A stretch of DNA of 64,000 bases from Ilyonectria destructans (GCA_020740775.1 JAHEWK010000021.1:434001-498000); one strand, 5' to 3'. Shown: positions 33,301 to 46,670, counted from the first letter of the stretch. Numbers and translations: made by a program. Notes: generated by a model from the letters alone, not told the origin.

Positions 33301-33399
33301 AACTCTTCTATCGCACGCATCTTGACCCTCGCACGGTCGCACCATGATAGACAGTTGTATGCAGCCAATGGCACCAAGCTCCAACAACTGGCAGGTCCA

Positions 33400-35646
33400 T
33401 CAGAGCAGAGAACGGACTTCATGGGAAACTTTGAGCACCCTCAGCATACTCCGACTGTCACCCGCATATTGCCCGACTTCAAATGTGATGGACCTCGCGT
33501 CAAAGACAAGCCCATCACCCCTCCAGCGGCGCACAGGCTCCAACGACACCGGAACATCAAACGCCTTGTCTGCTCCAGCTTTGACCTCGTCTGCCCTGAA
33601 TCCTACCAAGAGTCGGTTGGGAAAGTCGTGCGGTCCAGGCCCAAAGTCGGGGCAAGCGTAGACCTGCACCACGCACCATCCATCTCGATCGCCCGTGTTT
33701 CTCACTCTGGCATGGATCCTCTTGTCCTTGGCTCGATCCATGCTCAACTCAGCCGCCTCAATCTCAAACTGGGTGTATGAGAGCCCGTAGCCAAGAGGGT
33801 ACGTAGCCTGAACTCCCATCTTGTCTAGCATCCGCTGGCCGAACCACTTGTCGTAGGTAACTCCGTTGGCGTCTCGGTTAAAGGGGGGAAGATGTGCTTC
33901 TGTCCGAGGCATGCTCCAAGGAAGCCGGCCGCTAGGGTTCGACATCCCGGCCAGAATCTTGCCTAGAGCGTGCCCACCCTCGCAGCCGTTGTACCAACTG
34001 ACCAGCAAAGATGGGACGAGCTCATTCCAGTCCTCTGTAATGACGGCGCCGGCCGTGATGATGGAGACTACGGTTCTGGGGTTCACCGCGGTTACAGCAC
34101 GGATGAGCCGTACATCCTGCGGCCTCAGTCGCACGCTTGTTCTGTCGCCGCCGGCCGGACGGGTCAGAAAGTCGTCATCAGGCCGACTCGCGGCCGAGGC
34201 GTCGGATGCCTCTGCGACAGCCTGAGCCTTAGCCTTGATGTCCTGGACGAGTCTGGCCTCTGGAGAATCATCCGGCTCCGGGAATAAGGCAAAGGCTCCG
34301 GGGTCACATTGGGGAGAGGGCTTGAGGAACTCGCCCTCGTCGTTTCCATCGTAGCCTACAATGAGAATGGCAACATCGGATTTCTTGGCCACGAAAATGG
34401 CGTCTTCTTCAGAGTCAGAGGCTGAAAGATGAATGGCTGTGTTGGGAAATCGCTCCTTGATTCCTTGATACGGCGTCACGACCTCTGGACAGTCGACCCA
34501 GGAGGATGCCCGGTCTCCGGTCAGGGCCGAGTTGGCGTGACGTCCGATTATGGCACAGCTGACCAGGTCAGATGGCAGCGGAAGCAAGTGCTTGCCGTCA
34601 ATCTTGTCATTCTTGAGCAAGACGATTGACCTTGTTGCCACCTCCCCGGCAACATCTCGATGTGCCTTGCTGAAAACAACATTACCAGCCGGCTCCTCGG
34701 CCTGGCGAGTGGCGTAAAACCGGAGTTGATTTCGTATGACACGAGCAGCGACGGTCTCGATTTCCGGCCAGCTCAGCTCCCCCGAGCTCAGGGCTTTCTC
34801 GAGAGAAGCAAGCCGTCGATTTTGGAAGGGTGCCTCGATGTCCAGGCCTGCCTTGACCGACTTGACTCCATCACGGAGCCCAAACAGCCAGTCCGTAATT
34901 ATGATGCCGTCGTATTTCCACCAGCTCCTCAGAATATCCTGGATGAGTTGGTGCGACTCCCCCGCCCACTCTCCGTTCACAGCATTGTAGGCCGTCATGA
35001 TAGAGAGGGCGCCCGCATCGACGCAGCGCTTGAAATGGGGCAAGAAGACCTCGTGAAGCGCAGCGTTATCAACGCTGACATTGACACGGAAGCGTGCTGT
35101 TTCCATCGAGTTGAGTGCAAAGTGCTTGACACAGGCCATGACGTTTCTCTGGAGCCCGGCGATGTGGGCAACCCCAAATTGCCCCAGCAGGAGAGGGTCC
35201 TCGCCATATGTTTCCTGGACACGTCCCCATGCAGGATGGCGCGGTAGGTTGATGCAGATGCTTCCAACACAGTTGGCACCCGAGACTCGAGCTTCAAGAC
35301 CAATCGCTCGGCCGACCTTTTCCTCGAGCCGAGGGTCCCAGGTCGCCCCGCGAGCCATTGGACATGGGAAGGCGGTGGCCTGGTTGATATTGACACCGCG
35401 CGGACCGTCGCAATACCTGATTCCAGGGATTCCTAGGCGCTTGATATGGCTATGTAGGTAGGGTTTGGTGGCATAGCTGTTGGTGAAGAGCTCTGACATG
35501 CCTTTCCAAAAAGTAGGGTTTCCATGCAACAGCGCCAGCTTTTCCTCCTTGCTGAGCTGCTCGAGCAGGGCTTGGGAGAGGCGGAAGACGTCGCCCCCTG
35601 CCTGCACCTGTGAGACGGCGCTCTGGAAATCGAGAAGAGGGCCCAT
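33400..35646 (-). CDS. GH3 beta-glucosidase, intracellular type
   Basis: Intronless 748-residue protein. It would release glucose from beta-glucosides such as deglycosylated plant flavonoids or cellobiose. N-terminal GH3 barrel: GIRYCDGPRGV (about 77-85), PAWGRVQETYGEDP, CVKHFALNSMETAR (about 172-185), and IIITDWLFG, where Asp252 is the expected nucleophile. The second GH3 domain runs from about 330 (VLLKNDKIDGKHLLPLP), with GYDGNDEGEFL holding the probable acid/base Glu. The C-terminal fibronectin-III-like domain contains VRNTGDRDGWCVVQVY. No signal peptide and no PA14 domain were noticed. It is the only apparently intact gene of the 21-37 kb glycoside group. Confidence 0.92.
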   Translation of the reverse strand: MGPLLDFQSAVSQVQAGGDVFRLSQALLEQLSKEEKLALLHGNPTFWKGMSELFTNSYATKPYLHSHIKRLGIPGIRYCDGPRGVNINQATAFPCPMARGATWDPRLEEKVGRAIGLEARVSGANCVGSICINLPRHPAWGRVQETYGEDPLLLGQFGVAHIAGLQRNVMACVKHFALNSMETARFRVNVSVDNAALHEVFLPHFKRCVDAGALSIMTAYNAVNGEWAGESHQLIQDILRSWWKYDGIIITDWLFGLRDGVKSVKAGLDIEAPFQNRRLASLEKALSSGELSWPEIETVAARVIRNQLRFYATRQAEEPAGNVVFSKAHRDVAGEVATRSIVLLKNDKIDGKHLLPLPSDLVSCAIIGRHANSALTGDRASSWVDCPEVVTPYQGIKERFPNTAIHLSASDSEEDAIFVAKKSDVAILIVGYDGNDEGEFLKPSPQCDPGAFALFPEPDDSPEARLVQDIKAKAQAVAEASDASAASRPDDDFLTRPAGGDRTSVRLRPQDVRLIRAVTAVNPRTVVSIITAGAVITEDWNELVPSLLVSWYNGCEGGHALGKILAGMSNPSGRLPWSMPRTEAHLPPFNRDANGVTYDKWFGQRMLDKMGVQATYPLGYGLSYTQFEIEAAELSMDRAKDKRIHARVRNTGDRDGWCVVQVYACPDFGPGPHDFPNRLLVGFRADEVKAGADKAFDVPVSLEPVRRWRGDGLVFDARSITFEVGQYAGDSRSMLRVLKVSHEVRSLL

Positions 35647-36550
35647 CTCTGTGGCATTTGGTGCCTAATGGAGAAGCTGAATAGCGTATCGAAGATGAAG
35701 ACACAAAAGGGAAGTAGGCAACTCCAACTGCGCTGCGATCCGAGTAACGAGCCCAACAGACTCAGAGCAGTTTCATTATCTACCCGACACGCATAGTATT
35801 ATGCATCATGTCATCCCGGGGCACCGAGGCAACGCAGGCAGACAGCATCGAAGCCAAGGTAAACTCAAGTCTCCTTCTCCGCAACCTGCCTTCTCCGCAA
35901 CCGGGCCAAGCCGGGCCAGGACGCACCAAGTGGACTCAACGGACGGGTTGCCGATAGAATGAACTCTGATAAAGCCGGCTGGAGAACTGGGCAGTTGCTA
36001 CTAGGCAATCAGACGGAAAGAATAGCAGAGCACAGCAGCTGACAAGAGACGGCGAATACCTAGGCATGGGCCGGCCGAAAGAAAACGCCAAAATGACGCT
36101 ACCGGTCCGAGGATAGAAATCCACCTAATTAGTTATGCCTCCCCGGAAAGGCCAAGCTGCCCGCCACGTGATTTTGTGCTTCCCTATATCCTCGTCCCTT
36201 GCGGTAGGTACCAACAGCTCCCTTATCTTCGGGAAGCCCTTCCGAGTCCTGTGTACATGCAGCGGACAGGGCTCCAGCTCAGCCTTGAAGCGGCCCGGTA
36301 GCGGTTCAACATGGCACCTGTCATTAGCATAGGCAGAGGGATCAGGGACAGCGTTGTTGTACCCGGCATCAGCGCGTGGCCGACTTGGATCGCCATAGAT
36401 GAACAGTCTCCCGGGGAGCTTGCCGGCTCCTTTTATTTATCTGCGGATTCACTCGTGGAGTGGAATCAGGAAACAAGAAACAACCTTGTCATTGTCTAGC
36501 TTCACTACCATCAAACTACAATCTCAACTAGACGAAACAGAATAGCCGCC
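35647..36550. promoter_or_regulatory. Divergent region between GH3 gene and MFS relic
   Basis: About 900 bp with no coding motif. It would contain the promoters of both flanking genes. I did not recognise a specific regulator site. Confidence 0.4.
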
Positions 36551-37551
36551 TTGATCTGTGCAGCCTTGGCCGTTGTCACGCCTCCCCACTCTCTGCAGAG
36601 AGCCGACTCTTGCCATGCGCAAGAACTCAGCGACTCGCCCAAGCATGCCATTGTCGTGCACGGCGAGCAGCAGGCCAAGCCAGACGAAGGGAGCCCTTTC
36701 GGCTTCTCCCCGCACGACGAGAGGCGCATCCTTCGTCGGGTTGATTGGCGACTCATCCCTACGATCGCCTTGATGTATTGTGTGTCATTCATCGACCATA
36801 CCAACATTGCGGCCGCCAGCAGTGCTGGCATGATGGAAGAGCTGAATCTGGTTGGGAATCGACATGTTCGTATTCTCCAGCGAATCTTGCACTTTGCCCA
36901 TGTCCATCCCCCCCGTGTATTCTCGTCCACGCCCTGACAGTCCGTATTAGTCCGTCATCACCCTGGCATGGATCTCAACCTCAAAATCCGAGGTACTAAT
37001 GTCTGGCTATCAACTTAGATGAGATGGGACGGCGATACGCCATCTCCTTCGCGGTTGGCGCCGTCACCGGGGCCTTGGCTGGAGTCATGGCATACAGGGT
37101 CAGTTTCCTTGGATTTTACCCTGTCGTTGGAATTAGGTTCTTTAGTATATTTCTAGCCACAGCCGGAGTTCAATGCCAATCTCCCCGCCATTATGGTATA
37201 CCAGGCCAACAACATCCGCGGCCAGTGGAAGCGAGTATCATCCAGTGCAGTCCTTGTGGGAATGGGAGGTGTCGGAGGCATCTCCGACAGTCTGGTCTTC
37301 CGGTGAGTGCCGCGTATAGTACTGAAACTCTCGCTGGCTGTATTGGAGTCTCACAATCAGGCTCGTAGGACGAAGGATGCTCCTCACGTTCAACCAGGGC
37401 TCTGGGCGTGCATGACCTGTTCGCTGGCGAACATCCTGATGGTTTGTCTGCTGAGTGTGTACTTCTGGATCAAGAACCGACAGGCGGATAAGGAGGGCAT
37501 CATTCTTGAGAATGAGGAGGACTCTGAGGTACGTGTTCTGGTTCCCTTATG
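36551..37551 (+). pseudogene. MFS transporter (Dal5/allantoate-permease-like), internally deleted
   Basis: The N-terminal part has DERRILRRVDWRLIPTIALM and the first membrane helix with FIDHTNIAAASSAGM, then ELNLVGNRH, after which homology stops near 36860. It resumes near 37180 with AIMVYQANNIRGQWKRVSSS and GMGGVGGISDSLVFR (intron) ... DAPHVQPGLWACMTCSLANI, the helix 10-11 region, and ends with a charged tail. Roughly half of the twelve helices are missing, so it cannot transport. Anion:cation symporter family members carry nicotinate, allantoate, sugars and similar solutes. The start codon is not clear. Confidence 0.75.
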
Positions 37552-38200
37552 ACAAGAGACGCCACGACGCTAACTCGAAGCCAAGGTGTCGGGCGAGTCG
37601 AGAGCGGGGCTTCAGGTACACCTACTAGTGTTATTCGTCTGCATGCTTGAGCCAAGCCGCCTTTTTACGTAGTGGGTGACAGCCCCCTGAGCGAATCTGG
37701 ATTGGTTGATGTTCACTTGGAGGTTCTGGATTCTGAGGGCCTTCCCGAGGAGCCGACGAAGAAGGGTTTGTCGGATAATCCTTGGTCTCGCCTCTCAAAA
37801 TGTCATGATTTTCGTCTTGGCGCAAGTTGCTGATCCCTGATATCCCGACCAGGGCCTGGACGCTACCGTACGGTTGCACGGTAGGACATGAGGTGCATAA
37901 CCCTTTTCGGATGACGTGACCATGTCCAAATACTGAGTCAGCAGTACCCCCATGCTGAATTACAGTGTAGCACACTATGACAAGTGCCTTTTCATACCCC
38001 TACACCTCAACCAGCACGTGAGCCTGGGCAGGTAATTTTTTCCAGCCCCCCCAACCCGACCTACGATCCAACCCAATCCGCATACCAACGGCCCTGCCAC
38101 TCCTCTTTTTCTCACCAACTAATGGATTAATTGATTTCGTCCGTGTATTCTCTTCTATCGCTAATTTCTACAGTAAGTTTATATCACCTCAATTGACCTT
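37552..38200. other. No gene; inner part resembles 41690-41765 inverted
   Basis: Contains the block about 37860-37910 (GGACATGAGGTGCA) that matches the reverse complement of about 41718-41775. See the element at 37860-41775. Confidence 0.4.
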
Positions 38201-38239
38201 AAGTCGTCCCTAATCGCGTGTCGAGCTGCCAAGCCATAT

Positions 38240-39620
38240 GTGGACCACGAACTGCCCCGACATACCACGGCACCTCGTCTCGCGGGCTTACCACAAGGGC
38301 CACGACTATATTAGAGATTCCCACCCCGAGCCGTGTTGCTGTCCCTATTGTGGGGTACGCTAGCCCACGAGTATCACGATCTCCGACAGTTCTCCGATCT
38401 GGGCCTCAACAGAAGAGACAGTGGCGGAAATATCTACGCCCGCCTCGACGTCCACCAGCATCGCGGCGTCTAGCCGAGGAACGTCCTCCTCAGGAAGAAG
38501 AGGAACACCATCTCGGACGATCTTCGCGTCTTCAGGAGATGGCCCTGGGCGTATCCTCGCCGGGTCTCAGCAGCCCGCGTACCGTGACGCGGCCCTTGCT
38601 CGCAGCGTATCGAGAAAGGTGTGTGGGCGAGCTCCGTGCAACTGACCGAGGCGGCGGCTAAGCAAGCCATCAAGAGGACCCAGCGGAAGATCTCCACACG
38701 CCTAACGATCTTCCTTGCGAGACCTGAACCGTTGGAGATAGTAGAAGAAGGCTACAACCCTCCATGGATCCTGGCGAGGGAGGTACTGAAGGTAGCCCTG
38801 AGGCGCTACGTTATCTCCGAGCCGGCCATCTCTGTTGCCTTGTGGCTTAGCAAGATCGTCTTTCCTCAATTCCAGGATAAGCCTGCGATAGCTCCTTACC
38901 TTGGGTTCGAGAACAGGCTCGTTCATCACGCCCATCTTAGTGATGGCATCACGGAGCTGGGCGACTTTAATTACACCCAGAAGACAGTTGGGGAGCTATT
39001 TGGAGAAGACTGTCCTTTTAGATACAGCAAAATTGAAGGGCAGTACCATGTATTCCTTGTCTTCTACGAGCCGCTACCCACGGCCACAGTCTCCAGTCAC
39101 CCGCCGAGTCAGGACCTCAAAGTATGCTAGCGAGTCGGAGGAAGGGTAAGGAGATCATTCAAGAAAGAGGCGTTAAACAACAGGCGCAGGAACCCCTTGC
39201 TATCGATACCGAGTTCAACTCTCTGTCTCTATCTCCATCCCCGGAACGGAGCGTTGCCTCAGTTCCTCCCGTAGAAGACGACGTGGCCGGTGTGGTTGCC
39301 CACCCAAAAGCAAAGAGGCGTCCGGCTAATAGCTCCCCTGGTCTCTCTCCTAAGCGAGGGAGGTCTGATCAGACGATGAGGTTAACGACGTCGTTGGTGA
39401 GCCTGCTTCGAGAGCTGTTGCCTACCCTGCTTCGAGGACCCGGGGCTTCATGGCACGACGTCCAAGCTCCAAGCAACAGAAGAAGAAGAAGCGGACGTGA
39501 GGCTAGCTACTCTAGCTCAAGGTGAGTCATATCCTCCATCAGCCCGTCTACCCCACTAACAAATGTCGCAGGGAGGTCAGTCCCGGAGAGACTATCACCA
39601 GAAGTGCTAAGATAGTTCCG
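38240..39620 (+). CDS. Unknown spliced gene convergent with the rve transposase
   Basis: I do not recognise this protein. A plausible product starts near MWTTNCPDIPRHLV (38240) with a CCCPYCG cysteine group and a Ser/Thr/Arg-rich stretch (38421-38620). It joins across an intron at about 38610-38660 to KRTQRKISTRLTIFL and then a well-composed region 38690-39118 (EGYNPPWILAREVL, EPAISVALWLSKIV). A Ser/Pro/Lys-rich basic tail region follows at 39124-39525. Exon joins are not certain. Position opposite the transposase suggests an accessory protein of the element. A host gene captured between repeats is the alternative. Confidence 0.45.
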
Positions 39621-39636
39621 CTGAAGGAGTTGTAGC

Positions 39637-41205
39637 TTAGCTACCGTCAGTTTGTGGTACCCTTACGTGGTTTGCTCTTGTACGTACGAATCTTTCCGTC
39701 CCACCCGTCGGAGTCTCGGGAATATAGAGACGGGGCTCTCTCTGCGACCCGAGATGGCCCTGGATGCGGTCCCTTAGCTCTAAATATGTCCCGAGATGTG
39801 GACGCTTATGGTCAAGATCTCCATTCAACTGACCGTCGAAACCTAGGTCGTTCAGCTGCTCTTCACACCACTCTAGGGTTCCTGGATCAAGGAGATCGTC
39901 GATATCAACAGCGTCCACAGCCTGTAGCATCTCATCGAGGCCAGCCAAGGCGGAACCCCCGAGCTTGACCGCCCAGTTCTCTACCGCGTCAGTGTTGTAG
40001 AGATCCATAGGGATACCAGAGACGAGGTGCTCCCGGTTCTTCTGAGGCCTTATACGATGGCCGTTCCACATCTCCGTGAAGTCAGCGACTTCCTGACGGA
40101 TCATTGGCCCGTACAAGGCATAAACAGCGATCTGATCAGCCTCCCGGTTGGGCTGGAAAAGCCCACTATCGATAAGCTCGTGCGAGAAAGAGATCCAGCG
40201 TTGCGTCACACCCTTGAGGAGCTTCTCCCACCAAGACTCGATCCTCTGGTTGTTTGTACTTGGTCCCCAGATGTGACAAGAGCTTAGTCTCTGTCCCTAT
40301 CGATGGACTCGCTCGGTCTCGTCTTCGCTCATGTACACGACCTCGGTTTGGTCAAGGTCAGCGAGGATAGCTTGAGCCCCAGCCCACAGAGGAGTCTCGA
40401 TACCATGGTCTGACCGGGTGAAGAGCGGACGTATCCCTGAGAAGGAGACCGTACGGAGGAACTGCTTGAGGGTACTCAAGGCGGTGACGTTACCCCTACC
40501 GACGTATATCCAGATGATGGCCCGCGAGAAGGCGTCGATGCAGGCGTATATATGGAAGCCGAAGCTCTTGAGCTTCTCATACCCATCGAGAGACCACATG
40601 AAGTTGGGGCCAGGGACCTTGAAGTTCTGGCGATGCTTCCAGTCAGCAAGGCGCCTCTTCTCTGATTGTCGCTTCCACTGAGGGTTCGTCTGGTACTCCC
40701 GGTACAAGGCGTTTTGTCCAACGAGAACACAGGCGCGGATTCGAACGTAGTGGTACAAGTAGCCCCTTCCGAATCCCCTCACGGCAGAAGACCGACGGTC
40801 GTCCTGGTCTAGGAACTGTCTCGCTTTGTCGATAGCTTCTTGTCGTTCGGCGGCGTCTCGGTACCGTCTCTTCATCTTGTTTTGTAGGCGGTACTCCTTG
40901 ACCGTCCGCTCAGAGATCATGATATCCTTCCTCTGGAGGTCCCGCGCGATGGAGGTGTCGCTGTACCCGTAGAGGAAGAAGTATCGAGAGATCTGGGCTA
41001 CCAGGTCGTCTGTAGCGACTTGTGAGGCCAAAGTACTTCTCCCGGCAACACCCCACTCACGGCACCTCCTCTTGAGCGTGGTAACCTCGACGTCGAATCC
41101 CTCATCGCGGAGATGGGCAGCGATAGTATCCAACGTGAGGCCTCGTTGCCGCTCTTCAAGGATCCTGTCCTTGAGAGGCTCCAGGTCCTTTCTAGGCCGT
41201 GGCAT
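39637..41205 (-). CDS. rve/integrase-core DDE transposase with one in-frame TAG
   Basis: Start MPRPRKDLEPLKDRILEE. Two helix-turn-helix-like regions (TLDTIAAHLRDEGFDVE and YSDTSIARDLQRKDI) precede an integrase core: FMWSLDGYEKLKSFGFHIYA (first Asp), CIDAFSRAIIWIYV, then TRSDHGIETPLWAG (second Asp), and after the stop TNNQRIESWWEKLL (probable catalytic Glu). The frame is open for 523 codons except TAG at 40297-40299. A normal-size intron does not fit there. The residues after the TAG continue the conserved C-terminal part (WISFSHELIDSGLF, MWNGHRIRP). So it is either a single nonsense mutation or a readthrough. It resembles a group of fungal/metazoan rve proteins with DGYxKLKxFGF motifs. Confidence 0.75.
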
Positions 41206-41465
41206 CTTGTGTAACGGGCTGAGGGCACAGAGGTAAGCTAAGGGATAACTAGTGAGATGGACAACTCGTTGACGTGATGGAAGCAAAGAATAGTCAAGAG
41301 ACGAGAGCTCAGAAGAGGCGGTGAGGGCCTGCGTATGTCTTGTCACGGAGCTACGGCCCGCGGACCCGTAAGCTGGATACCGGGCTACTGGATGCCAGGC
41401 CCGTGAGATTATTCTCTCCCCAACGCGGTTCTTGGTTTAGTTAAACAGGTAGATACATCAAATAG

Positions 41466-41543
41466 GCCCCATATGGTCTAATGGTAACGTAGGATTCCGA
41501 GTTAATGTCTCGGAGATAGTGGTTCGACTGCCCTTGCATGCGG
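41466..41543 (+). ncRNA. tRNA-like sequence, degenerate
   Basis: Box A-like TGGTCTAATGG (41475-41485), box B-like GGTTCGACTGC (41521-41531), a CCGAG/CTCGG anticodon stem with a seven-base loop centred on AAT, and acceptor arms GCCCCAT and ATGCGGC pairing at six of seven positions. The T stem does not pair. It is either a decayed tRNA gene or the tRNA-derived head of a SINE. A functional tRNA is unlikely. Confidence 0.35.
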
Positions 41544-41998
41544 CTTGAGCCCGTTGATCCAGTTGGACGACAGCTGGGTCAACGTCTCAACCTGATGAAT
41601 GGGGATGAAACACTACAAGTTACATAGTGCGACACATAAATCATACGGATCTCCATAATAAAACTGGTGTGAATTATGAAATCCTGTGTGGAAAGTAAGG
41701 GTCTTCATATTCCCACATGGTTTTGCACCTCATGTCCTAATGTGCGACCGTACTACCGGGCCGGTAGCGTCATTCACAGTCTCCCTCATTTGGTTCGTTC
41801 GTTTGTGAACATGACCCTTGTCATCTACCCCGCCGAGTTCGTTCCCGTTGACACCGCAATACCGGTAGGTAGTCTACGTACGATGCTCCAAACAAGGGGC
41901 CGTAATGTGATGACCCGAACCATGGAAGCTAGCCACACGCGCAATTACTAGGTAGTTATCGCTCTCCGGCGGTCCTTGATTTGGGACAAAAGTGCCCC
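41544..41998. other. Intergenic, no gene seen apart from the inverted block
   Basis: Contains the right inverted block at about 41718-41775. Nothing else is recognisable before the regulator gene's stop codon. Confidence 0.4.
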
Positions 41999-44432
<2,434 letters not shown>

Positions 44433-45049
44433 AGCGGACAGAGATTAAATTCGTAATTATTATTTGTTGTAGGCCTGGAGGATTTGTTGGCTTGGAGGGG
44501 CTGTCGGCCTGGAGGGGTTGCTCAAGCATCTAGACTCCATGAGGGTCGTGGATTCGTTGGACGAGAGCGGGGGTAAAGGTGTATTTTCTTCGTCTTGCGT
44601 CGCGCGTGCGGGCACATGCTAATGCGCCGCCGCATGATTCCAAGTTCCTCCGCGTTTCCCCATGGGGAAACATAGCCAGTCTAAGTTAGTGCCCCTAGTC
44701 GTTTTAGTAGCATTGCTCAACTTGGCCGCGCGCCGAGGGGATACAGCATCGCCCTGGTCCTCTGATAGAGCTGCGCAGCGAGTCCGCGGTAAACTGTATC
44801 AACCCAAGCAGTGGCAATGTCACACTCTCTGCAAGCCCAAGCCCCCATGCGGGGTCCTGGCGGCGGGCTGAGGGACGAGTTAGACTACGATTTGAGTCTT
44901 TAGACTCGGCCTTTCTCTCACACGTGGCGTGATGCTTGGCCGATCATCCCAGGGTACGGCTTCGGGTTGTTTTCAACCGAGGTCAGCTGGTGTCGTCAGG
45001 GATGCGGCATGCATCAAGTCCCTTGACCAACCAGAATACCTAACTAGTA
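44433..45049. other. Intergenic, no gene seen
   Basis: Promoter side of the Zn2Cys6 gene. No coding motif recognised. Confidence 0.4.
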
Positions 45050-45487
45050 CTATGGTATCAGGCGTAATTAGTAGCAGTGGGCCCCGTACCGACAGGGTCA
45101 ATGAGACAGGGGGTCTTTGTACCTCAGCAGCCCAAGCTAACAGCTCTATTATCTAGTATTTAGTATGCATTCCATTGGCATCAATAACAGCCTGACAACG
45201 ACCCTTCATACTGTTAAGTAAATGTCTTAAAAAATCCTCAGAAATATCATTCCAAGCCTCTGTAACAACCCTTCGAAGACAATCATAAGACATATCCTCT
45301 TCTGGATAGTTAGCCTGAATCCAATCCTTAATCTTATTCCATACAGCTTCAATTGGGTTTAAATCGGAATAGTTGAAAGAGGGAAAAATCAGAGGGTTGG
45401 CTTGGGCTGCTGAGGTACAAAGACCCCCTGTCTCATTGACCCTGTCGGTACGGGGCCCACTGCTACTAATTACGCCTGATACCATAG
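45050..45487 (-). mobile_element. Tc1-type transposase fragment inside perfect 88-bp inverted repeats
   Basis: The arms 45050-45137 and 45400-45487 are identical inverted copies (outer word CTATGGTATCAGGCG). Between them, on the minus strand, lies the C-terminal end of a Tc1/mariner transposase (SDLNPIEAVWNKIKDWI ... MKGRCQAVIDANGMHTKY, stop at 45153) with the last catalytic acid region (DLNPIE). N-terminal DNA-binding and first catalytic parts are absent. No TA duplication was evident (TA on the left, TT on the right). It could be a non-autonomous deletion derivative or an inverted duplication of a degraded copy. Confidence 0.75.
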
Positions 45488-46502
45488 TTCAGTCACTTCC
45501 CAGTTTTCAGCTGAGGATGAACAGTACATTCGGGAGCTGAGCCAAGTGGAAAATATATATAACCGGAGTAGATTTTTTGGATACTGAGTAGTACACAATC
45601 GGGTAACGAGAATAAATCCCGTCAACAGTCCCAGAGGCTGGGATGGGATGGAACCCGCCTCGAGCATTCGAGTCGAACTCAAGCACCCAACCCGCCCTCT
45701 CAACTGTGGTTTGTATGTACCTTGGTGAGAGGGCTCATGTATATCACACTTTGGTCCGCACCTTGCTCCGAACCTTGGTCCGTACCTTGCAGCACCAGCC
45801 CGTCCACAGAATCACCCGAATTCATCCTCGTCCAGGAGGACTCTCTCCGCCTTTCTGTCTGCGACTCCGTCGTCTGCGTGGCCGCGCTGCGTGCGCTAGG
45901 GTATCCATTGCTCTGAAGGCGTGATGACAACGTGGACAAGAGAAGCTTCGGGAAGCACTTCTCTAACAATGGCCTCAGAGTCATAAGGCAAGCGCAGAAG
46001 ATGGCCGTATTAATCTCGAGGCAGGCCCAGTAGGTCGGGAGAATACTAGCCCACGTGGCGTCAACAGACACACTGGTCATGGAGTAGTATAGCCGGAGGA
46101 ACGAAGTAATGGTGACACTGGGGCTACTGTCAGCGGGGGACTTTAAGCATGCGGCAACAGGCTCACAGGAAGCCAAGGGCAAACATCAGAGAGAGGATGA
46201 CCCTATCCATGACGCGCATGTTGAGAGTCCAGACGATGGGGAAGGGCAAGACTGTGGCCAAGAGGTCCGTTCCCAGGTGCAGCGACGTGCTCGCAATCCA
46301 ATATCGATTGCTGAGGCAGGTCTGGGTGACGGGCTCCCAGAACCCCCGGAGTGGTGTGCAGGCTAGAAAGGTAATGACCATGCAGTACACGAACGCCACG
46401 CCGACAATGACGCCCACGACGTAGATGGCAAAGCGCCAGGCGGACCGTGTAAAGATTCGTACGTAGAGCAGCAAGATGGAGAATTTCGTCAAGTAGAGGC
46501 TC

Positions 46503-46670
46503 TGTGAGGGAACGATCATGTGACTTTCATACTTTATGAATAGTTTCACTTTATGAATATTGTGTAAACAGCTTAAGTCAGAGCTTTCCTTAGGAATCTC
46601 TTTCTCTCCTTGTAAACAATCATTTTGCCCAAGTCGCACTCGACCTCGTTCGTGCTCTTGTCCCGTCACA
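46503..46670 (+). repeat. 5' LTR, chromovirus copy 1
   Basis: 168 bp. GTAAACAAT at 46612-46620 is complementary to ATTGTTTAC (46672-46680) just downstream of the LTR. Confidence 0.97.

Larger units (their letters stand above)
37860..41775. mobile_element. Putative transposon with rve-type DDE transposase and second gene
   Basis: Two convergent genes (about 38240-39620 plus; 39637-41205 minus) lie between imperfect inverted repeats (about 37860-37910 and 41718-41775, sharing ACGCTACCG and a GGACATGAGGTGCA block). No target duplication could be fixed, so the ends are approximate. The transposase has an integrase-like core. The family was not assigned. Confidence 0.5.

Noticed and set aside
37631..37975. 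114-codon minus ORF with CTSCP motif also seen inverted at 41676
   Set aside because: The protein similarity only reflects the inverted DNA block flanking the rve element; no independent evidence of coding.
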